Shown: piece by piece, positions 1 to 5,733 of the stretch | Position numbering within the stretch: position 1 is the stretch's first letter | How the letters are laid out: the number at the start of each line of letters is the position of its first letter | Assembly (NCBI GenBank): GCA_011046315.1 | Contig: DSAU01000476.1 | Span: 1 to 6,186, forward strand | DNA length: 6,186 nt | Source of the DNA: a bacterium | GTDB taxonomy: Bacteria > Zhuqueibacterota > Zhuqueibacteria > Thermofontimicrobiales > Thermofontimicrobiaceae | Reading direction: 5' to 3' | Made by a program: the position numbers and the translations under genes | The notes under the pieces: model-generated | Told to the model about the DNA's origin: nothing | What the model saw: the letters and a program-made list of their open reading frames with translations, nothing else | Database searches by the model: none

Positions 1-80
1 TTGGGATACATTGAGTTTTTAATTTAAAGAAAATTTGATTTATATTAACTTTCTGCAAAGATGAACAATGGATTAAAGCG

Positions 81-614
81 ATGAAAAAATACGTAGGTGA
101 ACGAGAACGAAATATCGATAATATTGGGAAAGGCGGAGAACCGGAACTTACGCAAGTACTTAAAGTTATTGATGAATTAAAAAAAAAAAAAGCATTTTAT
201 GAAAATGTAAACTTTAAAGTTGAAGCGCTGGCGATTCGGCTTGCTCCATTTCAGGATTTGCACAAAAGCCTGGATAGCTTGGTCAGCGTTCATCAAATGG
301 AAGCGGGCAGCATCCTGTCATGCGTCGGCAGCCTGCGCCAGGCAGCCATCCGATTTGCGGATCAAAATCAAGCAACAATCTTCAGTAAAAAATTAGAGAT
401 TGTCTCCCTGTCCGGGACGCTATCGAAAAACAGCTCTCATCTGCATATTGCCATTTCAGATGGTACGGGAAAAACAATCGGTGGGCACCTGACGGAAGGC
501 TGCTTGATTTACACGACGACGGAGATTGTGATTGGCGTTCTTCCTGATCTGATATTTTTACGGGAGCATGACAGGGCTTCGGGGTATCGGGAGTTGACGA
601 TCTATCGGAAATAA
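81..614 (+). CDS. PPC/DUF296-domain protein with N-terminal extension
   Basis: This 177-residue protein belongs to the PPC (DUF296) family, found alone in bacteria and archaea and fused to AT-hooks in plant AHL proteins. The domain spans about residues 47-174. Visible hallmarks are ALAIRLAPFQDL (49-60), the SCVGSLRQA segment (80-88), KLEIVSLSGT (104-113, matching the plant GRFEIL-type core), HLH at 120-122, and GGHL at 134-137. His120, His122 and His136 match the family's conserved histidines, thought to bind metal in the trimer. The cellular role of stand-alone bacterial PPC proteins is not established; DNA binding is inferred mainly from plant relatives and no AT-hook is visible here. Residues 1-46 are an unrecognised charged extension. 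The ATG at 81 is the only usable start before the domain, but no clear Shine-Dalgarno precedes it. A run of 13 A encodes Lys34-37. The gene converges on hsp20. Confidence 0.85.
   Translation: MKKYVGERERNIDNIGKGGEPELTQVLKVIDELKKKKAFYENVNFKVEALAIRLAPFQDLHKSLDSLVSVHQMEAGSILSCVGSLRQAAIRFADQNQATIFSKKLEIVSLSGTLSKNSSHLHIAISDGTGKTIGGHLTEGCLIYTTTEIVIGVLPDLIFLREHDRASGYRELTIYRK
179..191 (+). repeat. 13-A homopolymer inside the PPC gene
   Basis: Thirteen consecutive A form the last base of Leu33 and the codons of Lys34-37, just before the PPC domain. Adding or removing one A leads to a stop within about ten codons (for example Lys-Ser-Ile-Leu-stop for +1), so a length change would remove the whole domain. 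It could be a slippage site or simply a lysine-rich linker. Confidence 0.9.
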
Positions 615-711
615 AATTGAGCTGTGTTAAGCATATCCCAGTAAAATTCCATGTTGGATTTGGTTAAGCATTATGCAGTCACAGAATCAATCTTGTGACG
701 AATGAAAATAA

Positions 712-740
712 AAAGTCCCTCAATTGAATTGAGGGACTTT
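712..740 (-). terminator. Rho-independent terminator of hsp20, probably bidirectional
   Basis: The arms 712-725 and 727-740 are perfect 14-base inverted repeats around a single central base (726). In RNA this would fold as about 12 base pairs with a 5-base loop and a GGGAC-containing stem. On the minus strand the stem is followed by TTTTTATTTTC, a good U-tract, 25 bases after the hsp20 stop codon. On the plus strand the tail is weaker (TTTCAGAATTTTT), but it could also end transcription of the convergent PPC gene. Confidence 0.9.
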
Positions 741-764
741 CAGAATTTTTGCCAAATTAAATCA

Positions 765-1193
765 TTAACTAACAGCAATCTCTTTTGGCTTGGCTTCTTC
801 ACTTTTCGGAATCGTTACTGTCAGTACGCCATCTTTGTAGTTGGCTTTGATGTCATTAGCTTTCACATTTTTCGGCAGATAAAACGATCGCTGGAACTTT
901 CCGTAACGTCGTTCAATGCGATGATAGTTGTCTTTCTTCTCATCCTGTTCGCTTTTGCGTTCACCGGAAATCATCAACACATCATCTTCACGAGAAATCT
1001 TAATTTCATCTTTTTTCATTCCCGGCAACTCTGCTTTGACTTCATAACTGTCACTTTTTTCGGTAATGTCCACTGCCGGATTCCAGACGCTGTCGCTATT
1101 CCAGAAATCCAAACCAAAATCACCAAAAAAACGATCCATCTCATCAGGCAGATTCATCAAAGTTCGCCCTGGATTCCATCTAATGATTGACAT
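765..1193 (-). CDS. Small heat shock protein, Hsp20/alpha-crystallin family
   Basis: This 142-residue protein is a standard-length bacterial small heat shock protein: an ATP-independent cytoplasmic chaperone that forms oligomers and holds unfolding proteins for refolding by DnaK/ClpB systems. The N-terminal arm (1-37) is short and rich in aromatic residues. The alpha-crystallin domain covers about 38-131, from WNPAVDITE through the AELPGMKKDEI strand to the signature ANYKDGVLTVTIPK (117-130), which carries the A-x-x-x-D-G-V-L motif. The C-terminal tail holds the I-x-I/V oligomerisation motif as Ile139-Ala-Val141. The start is well supported by AAGGAGG (1202-1208) 8 bases upstream. The gene is monocistronic by layout, closed by the hairpin at 712-740. 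A consensus sigma-54 promoter at 1260-1275 suggests control by RpoN and an enhancer-binding activator rather than only by classical heat-shock sigma factors. No CIRCE element was found. Confidence 0.97.
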   Translation of the reverse strand: MSIIRWNPGRTLMNLPDEMDRFFGDFGLDFWNSDSVWNPAVDITEKSDSYEVKAELPGMKKDEIKISREDDVLMISGERKSEQDEKKDNYHRIERRYGKFQRSFYLPKNVKANDIKANYKDGVLTVTIPKSEEAKPKEIAVS

Positions 1194-1201
1194 AGCTCAT
1201 T

Positions 1202-1208
1202 CCTCCTT
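1202..1208 (-). promoter_or_regulatory. Strong Shine-Dalgarno of hsp20
   Basis: AAGGAGG on the minus strand sits 8 bases before the ATG at 1191-1193 and fixes the start. Nothing in the leader is complementary enough to hide it, so a simple RNA thermometer of the ROSE or fourU kind is not apparent. Confidence 0.9.
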
Positions 1209-1259
1209 CATATCATATTTTGTGTTTAATTATCTGTTAATTAACTTCACCCCAGTCTA

Positions 1260-1275
1260 AGCAAAGTGCGTGCCA
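1260..1275 (-). promoter_or_regulatory. Sigma-54 (-24/-12) promoter of hsp20
   Basis: The minus strand reads TGGCACGCACTTTGCT, which matches the RpoN consensus TGGCAC-R-N4-TTGC-W at every defined position, with the GG and GC elements exactly 12 bases apart. Taking C1261 as -12 puts the transcription start near 1249, giving a leader of about 55 bases that ends with the strong ribosome binding site of hsp20. The site lies in the intergenic gap and points at hsp20. A sigma-54 promoter needs an AAA+ enhancer-binding activator, and none is encoded in this window. Confidence 0.82.
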
Positions 1276-1352
1276 AATTTTTCTGCCGTTTCATGTTTCT
1301 GTTTTTTATAAAATTAGAAAAATTAGCCAACCAGAACACCCAGCGCCCTTTT

Positions 1353-1365
1353 TGCCATGATGTCA
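1353..1365. promoter_or_regulatory. Candidate activator site 1 (proximal UAS)
   Basis: TGCCA-TGA-TGTCA is an imperfect inverted repeat (one mismatch) resembling the perfect site at 1393-1405. Its centre (1359) is about 110 bp upstream of the predicted sigma-54 transcription start of hsp20, and 40 bp from the centre of the other site. This fits a weaker second dimer site for an enhancer-binding protein. The role is inferred. Confidence 0.4.
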
Positions 1366-1392
1366 GGTAGTTGAAAATATTATTGTCACTTG

Positions 1393-1405
1393 TGCCATAT
1401 TGGCA
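1393..1405. promoter_or_regulatory. Candidate activator site 2 (distal UAS)
   Basis: TGCCA-TAT-TGGCA is an inverted repeat with perfect 5-base arms. Its centre (1399) is about 150 bp upstream of the predicted hsp20 start site, in the usual range for sigma-54 activator enhancers. It lies beyond the end of the symporter gene, so no coding constraint explains it. As a hairpin it would be weak and lacks a following U-tract, so it is not a good terminator for the symporter. Confidence 0.45.
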
Positions 1406-1452
1406 TAATTGACTTCGCTGTTAGGAACGGATGAGCTACTGTTTCAACTTTT

Positions 1453-3321
1453 TTAAAAATCATCAGTTTTATAGAGAAACATTTTTTTCCACCACAAAAC
1501 CATGCTTGCCAATCCGAGCACGAGATAAACCCAGCCATAAACAATATAACTTTGTGGATTTGGCAATATCAGTTTACCAACTCCAACCAACATCAGGTAA
1601 ACAGATAAACTTGTGGTCAAGGTCATATAAGCTGCTTTTTTTAACGATTGAAGCGGCTTTCGCGACGGATCCGCCAAATTCGCGGCGGTTTTTTTCCAAA
1701 AACCAGGGGGATCTACCTGCTTATAAAACGTCAGCAATTTATGCTGATTAGTCGGCGGGGTAAGCAGGGTGACGGTAACGACCACAAAAGTGGAAATCGA
1801 AGACATCAACAATAATTTCAGCCATTCGGCTTCAATCGAGAATAAAATTATCGGAGCAAAAATTAGTGAGACAGCAATTGCTGAAATTTCTGAATATAAA
1901 TTAATTCGCTCCCAGATCCATCTCAACACTAACACAGCGCCAGTTCCGGCGCCGAACAACAGGGTGATGCGCCATGCCGTTTGGATAGAGCCCAGATTTG
2001 CCATGATAATAATGGCGACTGTTAGGATAAATATGTTTGAAAGGCGCGCCGCAATGACCTGCTCCCGATTTGATGGCTCGCGCTTTAACCAGGCTCGGTT
2101 GACGATCCGTAAATAGATGTCGTTGCTCCAGTAACTGGCGCCCCAGGTCAGGTGGGTGTCAATTGTGGACGCCAACGCAGCCAACATCCCGGTTAGCATA
2201 ATACCGCGAACGCCCGGCGGTAATAAGTCCCGGATTCCTGTTGCGAACAGTAATTCTCTTTCGGCGATAAAAGCTTCATTAACCGCAGTTGATGGGTCGA
2301 ACGGATAAATCACCAACAAGCCAACGCCGATCACTAACCAGATCAGGCTTCGCAGAAAAATTTGCAGCCAGGTAAAAATAAAAGCGCCCACTTTGGCGTC
2401 GCGGTCGCTGCGACAGGACATCATGCGCTGCGCAAAATAGCCGGTGCCATCGCTGTTGCGTTCGAAGAACCACTGCAGGGAAACAATCACCAGAAAAGGC
2501 ATTAGCGCATCCCAGGAGTTGGGGCTGAAGGACAAAATCTGACTTGCCTGGCTTTCACCGTAAAGTTTTACCAACTGCTCAACTACCTGCCCGACTCCGC
2601 CCGATTTGACCAGAACAATCGCCGCATAGATTAATGTTCCCAACATCGCCAGACTGAATTGAACCGTGTCCGTTGCAATGACCGAGCGTAAGCCACCGGT
2701 TGTCGAATACAGCGCAGTAAAAATAACGATCAGCAGAATACTGATAATGTTGTTGGTAGTGGCAATGAACGGTTCCAGATCGGTCGCCCCGGATGCCAAT
2801 GATACACCGATTGATTTTGCCAGACCGAACAGTGGTCGAGAAATGACGTCGGGCAACCACTCATGCCAGGGTAGGAACACTTCGCTGATTCGGGTGGCGG
2901 CAATCAACACCATGGCCATAATGGTGCAATTCATCACCATGCCGTAGTATACAGCTTTCAATCCGCGCAACGCCAGTACGCCTTTTCCGCTGTAGCGGAT
3001 TTCCACCAATTCGGCGTCGGTGATCACCTGTGCCCGGCGCCAACCGCGGCCCAGCAGAAAACCGATCATCAGGAAACCAAGCCCATAAATCCAGAGCCGC
3101 CATAGCATAAAAATACCACCGGTCGCAATCAAACCAGTAACCAGCAGTGGCGTATCCGCTGCGAATTGGGTGGCGGCAAGGCTGAAACCGGCGCGCCACC
3201 CTTTGATGGTACGGCCCGCCAAAAAATATTCTTCCAGATTTTGGGATGCTTTGGATTTGTTGCGAAAGCCATTTCGAATGCTATAGCCAATAAATATTAG
3301 GATAATCAGCAGATCAATCAT
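1453..3321 (-). CDS. Sodium:solute symporter (SSS) family transporter
   Basis: This 622-residue inner-membrane protein has the many hydrophobic segments of the SSS family (PutP, SGLT), which couple Na+ entry to solute uptake. Recognisable parts are TM1 near 1-14, the EEYFLAGR segment (30-37) leading into the broken helix FSLAATQFAADTPL (46-59, with Asp56), the signature TTGGLRSVIATDTVQF (207-222), and TM8-like LAALASTIDTHLTWGASYWSNDIY (380-403), where Ser385-Thr386 match the family's Na2-site Ser/Thr pair. The TPPT segment (521-524) followed by FYKQVDPPGFW (532-542) is typical of a subgroup common in Bacteroidota-like bacteria. Two further hydrophobic segments (about 565-582 and 592-610) close the protein. 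The substrate cannot be read from the sequence. The ATG at 3321 has no close Shine-Dalgarno (AGGAAT is 23 bases away), but an in-frame stop at 3343-3345 leaves no better start. Confidence 0.92.
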   Translation of the reverse strand: MIDLLIILIFIGYSIRNGFRNKSKASQNLEEYFLAGRTIKGWRAGFSLAATQFAADTPLLVTGLIATGGIFMLWRLWIYGLGFLMIGFLLGRGWRRAQVITDAELVEIRYSGKGVLALRGLKAVYYGMVMNCTIMAMVLIAATRISEVFLPWHEWLPDVISRPLFGLAKSIGVSLASGATDLEPFIATTNNIISILLIVIFTALYSTTGGLRSVIATDTVQFSLAMLGTLIYAAIVLVKSGGVGQVVEQLVKLYGESQASQILSFSPNSWDALMPFLVIVSLQWFFERNSDGTGYFAQRMMSCRSDRDAKVGAFIFTWLQIFLRSLIWLVIGVGLLVIYPFDPSTAVNEAFIAERELLFATGIRDLLPPGVRGIMLTGMLAALASTIDTHLTWGASYWSNDIYLRIVNRAWLKREPSNREQVIAARLSNIFILTVAIIIMANLGSIQTAWRITLLFGAGTGAVLVLRWIWERINLYSEISAIAVSLIFAPIILFSIEAEWLKLLLMSSISTFVVVTVTLLTPPTNQHKLLTFYKQVDPPGFWKKTAANLADPSRKPLQSLKKAAYMTLTTSLSVYLMLVGVGKLILPNPQSYIVYGWVYLVLGLASMVLWWKKMFLYKTDDF

Positions 3322-3402
3322 GACATGGGTTTTAGTTTGATTTTATTCCTTTCGAATAATATTTAAATAAAATCTCTAAAAGTATGACAAATAAAAATAT
3401 TT

Positions 3403-3431
3403 CCTATAAATTTTATCGTACCTTGTGTCAA
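3403..3431 (-). promoter_or_regulatory. Sigma-70-type promoter of the symporter gene
   Basis: On the minus strand a perfect -35 TTGACA (3426-3431) is separated by 17 bases from a -10-like TATAGG (3403-3408). It starts 12 bases after the stop codon of the kamA-like gene and would give a leader of about 75 bases. No terminator hairpin separates the two genes, so read-through is also possible. Confidence 0.5.
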
Positions 3432-3443
3432 TGAAACCAAATC

Positions 3444-5366
3444 TTAAAAATAATACCAAATAGTCCGATAATCCCGGATGTTTTCTCCGCGCGCCGCGAG
3501 TTCTTCGAGAAAATCAAAAATCGGTACATCTTTATAATAATAAGGCGGCATCGGTGTTATGTTTTTTTCCCAGGGATGAAACGCATAGATCCGCGAACCA
3601 TCGGGCATGATCATTACCAATCGGTGATCCTGCCAGGCGCGCAGATGGTTTTTTCCCAATTTAGGAACATTGAACACCGGTTCGTCGGTGCGATCCAATC
3701 CCGGCAGCAACCGGGCTTCTTCTTTTCGTTCCTGTAAAATTCTGGCAATGGGAACCATGTAGCGCCGTGTCTCATCCTTTCCCTTCATATTGAATGTATA
3801 ATATGGATCTATGCCGATTAATCTTAGGTCCCGGCGCAATTTCGCAGTTTCAAATTTTCGGGCGTTCTCAATAGTAAACACCTGTTGATTGTACACGCCG
3901 AGACCGGCTTTGCGGATCTTTTGGACAGCAAGCATGGCTTCGAGGGTAATTTCGTACGAATGTTCAAAATGAGTGATCACCGCGATCTCCCTTTTGCCCG
4001 GTTCATGAAATTCGGCAACAATCCCCACCAGCTCATCGGTCCATCGCATCGGCAAAACCACCGGCGTTCGCGTGCCGATTCTGATGCGCTGGATATGTTT
4101 TTTGGACGCTAATTTTTCCAGGATGCGATGTATCATTTTATTATTCATCACTATGGGATCGCCGCCAGTCACTAATACGTCCTCGATACTGGTGTGTTTA
4201 TCGAACCATTTTAAGGCTTCATCCAAAACCTTTTCTCCCGCTAACGCCCGCGGATGCAACACCTGATCGATCTCCCAATTTCTTTGACAATAGACACAAA
4301 TTTGAGCGCAGGTGTTGAACGGCTTGAGAATGGCAATATTGGGATAGCGCCGTGTAATCAGCTCGATCGGCGAGGTATCATATTCTCCCATGAAATCAAA
4401 CATCATCCCGCGATTGGTTTTGTGATCGAGCATCATTTCCACATAATCCGGCGGTGGGATCACCTGCGCCCGCACCGCATGGTCATAGCCAACCGAAGGG
4501 TTTCGGTCCATAAGGCTGAGATAAAAAGGCGTGATGCCAAAGGGAATTCTGTTTTTGACCGCTTTATCAATTGCCTGTCGCTGCTCCTCAGTCAGTTCAA
4601 TCAAATCATAAATCGGTTGGGCATCGCGAATTACATTTTTAAGCTGCCAATGATAATCACCCCAGTCTTCTTCTGTAGCTTTAAAATAGCTGAGAATTCG
4701 TTTGCGGTTTACTCTACGCCAATTAATAACATCTTTATCCAGACCGGAGGGATATTTCTTAAAATACTTCTGCATGGTATTGCCCATCTGATCCAATATT
4801 TCGCTGCGTTTTATCGCTGCCTCCCTGCCCTCTAATTTAAGGAATTCAGGAAAACTTTTATGAACTTCATGCGACTCATAGTAGATATTAGATTTACCGG
4901 CAATGCCGCGGAATAGGTTAATAAACTCAAGCAAAAAGCCGGCTGAAATATCATAGCTCAACTCTTCTCGTTTATTGTGCGCCAATTTCCAGAGGGTTTC
5001 CAACGCAGAAAAACTGGTTCGGTGTTCATTCACCGGACCGATAATACTCTTAAAAACACGAATACATTCCCGTACCGTGGCTTTTTCAAGAAAATGAAGA
5101 TCGTTTTCCAACGTAAAAATATCGCGCTCTACTCTATCCAGATAGTTATACATGGAATCACGGGCTTGTTCCAGAGTGTCGGCATTCTTCAGTTGTTGAT
5201 AAATTTCCGGATTTGCCTCGCCAAGCAATTTCAGGTAGGCGTCATAATCCACTACAAACTGAAGTTTAGCCATTTCGAAAGGATCGGAAAATACATCATC
5301 AACAATCTGGGACCGTATGAATTCCTTCATTTTAACCGCTTTTTCTTTTTTTTTCTTTTGTTCCAT
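3444..5366 (-). CDS. KamA-family radical SAM aminomutase with long N-terminal domain
   Basis: This 640-residue protein is a radical SAM, PLP-dependent aminomutase relative (lysine 2,3-aminomutase family), which moves an amino group from C2 to C3 of an amino acid. The catalytic part is about 330-620. It has the [4Fe-4S] motif C-x3-C-x2-C (Cys353, 357, 360), with Arg362 where lysine aminomutase has its carboxylate-binding Arg134, the TGGDP SAM motif (400-404), IGTRTPVVLP (430-439), and Lys572 as the likely PLP lysine (same spacing from the PYY block as Lys337). The residue matching Asp293 is Lys528, and Asp330 is probably replaced by Asn566, so lysine is an unlikely substrate; glutamate 2,3-aminomutase has the same type of swap. 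About 230 extra N-terminal residues, helical and charged, are not recognised. AAGGA (5377-5381) supports the start; Met13 lacks a ribosome site. The exact substrate is unknown. Confidence 0.85.
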   Translation of the reverse strand: MEQKKKKEKAVKMKEFIRSQIVDDVFSDPFEMAKLQFVVDYDAYLKLLGEANPEIYQQLKNADTLEQARDSMYNYLDRVERDIFTLENDLHFLEKATVRECIRVFKSIIGPVNEHRTSFSALETLWKLAHNKREELSYDISAGFLLEFINLFRGIAGKSNIYYESHEVHKSFPEFLKLEGREAAIKRSEILDQMGNTMQKYFKKYPSGLDKDVINWRRVNRKRILSYFKATEEDWGDYHWQLKNVIRDAQPIYDLIELTEEQRQAIDKAVKNRIPFGITPFYLSLMDRNPSVGYDHAVRAQVIPPPDYVEMMLDHKTNRGMMFDFMGEYDTSPIELITRRYPNIAILKPFNTCAQICVYCQRNWEIDQVLHPRALAGEKVLDEALKWFDKHTSIEDVLVTGGDPIVMNNKMIHRILEKLASKKHIQRIRIGTRTPVVLPMRWTDELVGIVAEFHEPGKREIAVITHFEHSYEITLEAMLAVQKIRKAGLGVYNQQVFTIENARKFETAKLRRDLRLIGIDPYYTFNMKGKDETRRYMVPIARILQERKEEARLLPGLDRTDEPVFNVPKLGKNHLRAWQDHRLVMIMPDGSRIYAFHPWEKNITPMPPYYYKDVPIFDFLEELAARGENIRDYRTIWYYF

Positions 5367-5401
5367 TAGCCAATCATCCTTCTTTATAGTTTATTCAAAT
5401 A

Positions 5402-5453
5402 TTAGCAATTCCATCCAACTGGACCTGAATTTCAAATTCATTCTATCTGCTAA
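5402..5453 (-). promoter_or_regulatory. Possible structured leader of the kamA-like mRNA
   Basis: The predicted leader of about 150 bases contains arms TTAGCA (5448-5453) and TGCTAA (5402-5407), read on the minus strand. They enclose two smaller inverted repeats: TGAATTTGAAATTCA (5426-5440) and TCCAGTTGGA (about 5414-5423). Together they could form a three-way junction. The stems are short and A/U-rich, and I do not recognise a known riboswitch class. Confidence 0.25.
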
Positions 5454-5523
5454 CGCCCCATTATCCGATGAATAATAATAAGCCAGTTTTCAGCAGTCTA
5501 TTTTCAACCATTCACTGTGTTAA

Positions 5524-5552
5524 ATAGTAACGATTTTTTCGCTATATGTCAA
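5524..5552 (-). promoter_or_regulatory. Sigma-70-type promoter of the kamA-like gene
   Basis: The minus strand has a perfect -35 TTGACA (5547-5552), a 17-base spacer and a -10-like TACTAT (5524-5529, 4 of 6 consensus bases). Transcription would start near 5517, giving an unusually long leader of about 150 bases before the ATG at 5366. An 18-bp palindrome lies five bases upstream of the -35 element. Confidence 0.6.
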
Positions 5553-5557
5553 CCTTT

Positions 5558-5575
5558 TTTTTGTTTAAACAAAAA
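5558..5575. promoter_or_regulatory. 18-bp perfect palindrome between divergent promoters
   Basis: TTTTTGTTTAAACAAAAA is a perfect palindrome with no spacer. It lies between the two divergent transcription starts, next to the -35 of the kamA-like gene, and no gene ends here, so a terminator role is unlikely. Its place fits an operator for a dimeric regulator, but its low complexity means chance is a real alternative. Confidence 0.35.
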
Positions 5576-5670
5576 TCAGGCTGTTATTGAGAAGAGACAG
5601 CTTTGGAGTTTAGCCCAAATTTTGGTCAACCACCCGTAAGTGATATATTACAAAAAAATTGATATTTCAC

Positions 5671-5699
5671 TTGCATTGATCGCTGATAACTTTTATATT
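5671..5699 (+). promoter_or_regulatory. Candidate promoter of the acidic-protein gene
   Basis: A -10-like TATATT (5694-5699, 5 of 6 consensus bases) lies 17 bases after a weak -35 TTGCAT (5671-5676, 3 of 6). The start would fall near 5706, about 28 bases before the ATG at 5734. Confidence 0.4.
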
Positions 5700-5733
5700 A
5701 GTACCATTGAAAAAAACAAAAACAGGTAAAATC

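Noticed and set aside
626..671. Direct repeat GTTAAGCAT (626-634 and 663-671)
   Set aside because: Only nine bases and two copies in an AT-rich gap; compatible with chance, with no flanking element structure.
702..1190. 162-codon plus-strand open frame across hsp20
   Set aside because: It lies antisense to a clear Hsp20 gene, and its first codons fall inside the terminator hairpin. The protein has no recognisable features.
1194..1249. RNA thermometer in the hsp20 leader
   Set aside because: The leader is A-rich and has no pyrimidine run able to pair with AAGGAGG. The GTTAATTAAC palindrome (1236-1245) does not involve the ribosome site.
1194..1452. CIRCE (HrcA) operator or sigma-32 promoter upstream of hsp20
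   Set aside because: No TTAGCACTC-N9-GAGTGCTAA-like repeat and no CTTGAA/CCCCAT pair at suitable spacing was found.
4254..4835. 193-codon plus-strand open frame inside the kamA-like gene, and other open frames opposite or within the two long genes
   Set aside because: All are contained in or antisense to genes with clear family motifs and have no ribosome site or domain of their own.
5602..5625. TTTGG / CCAAA / TTTGG repeats and the CCAAATTTTGG near-palindrome
   Set aside because: Short, low-complexity arms that match no known operator; kept only as a note because they lie in the divergent promoter region.
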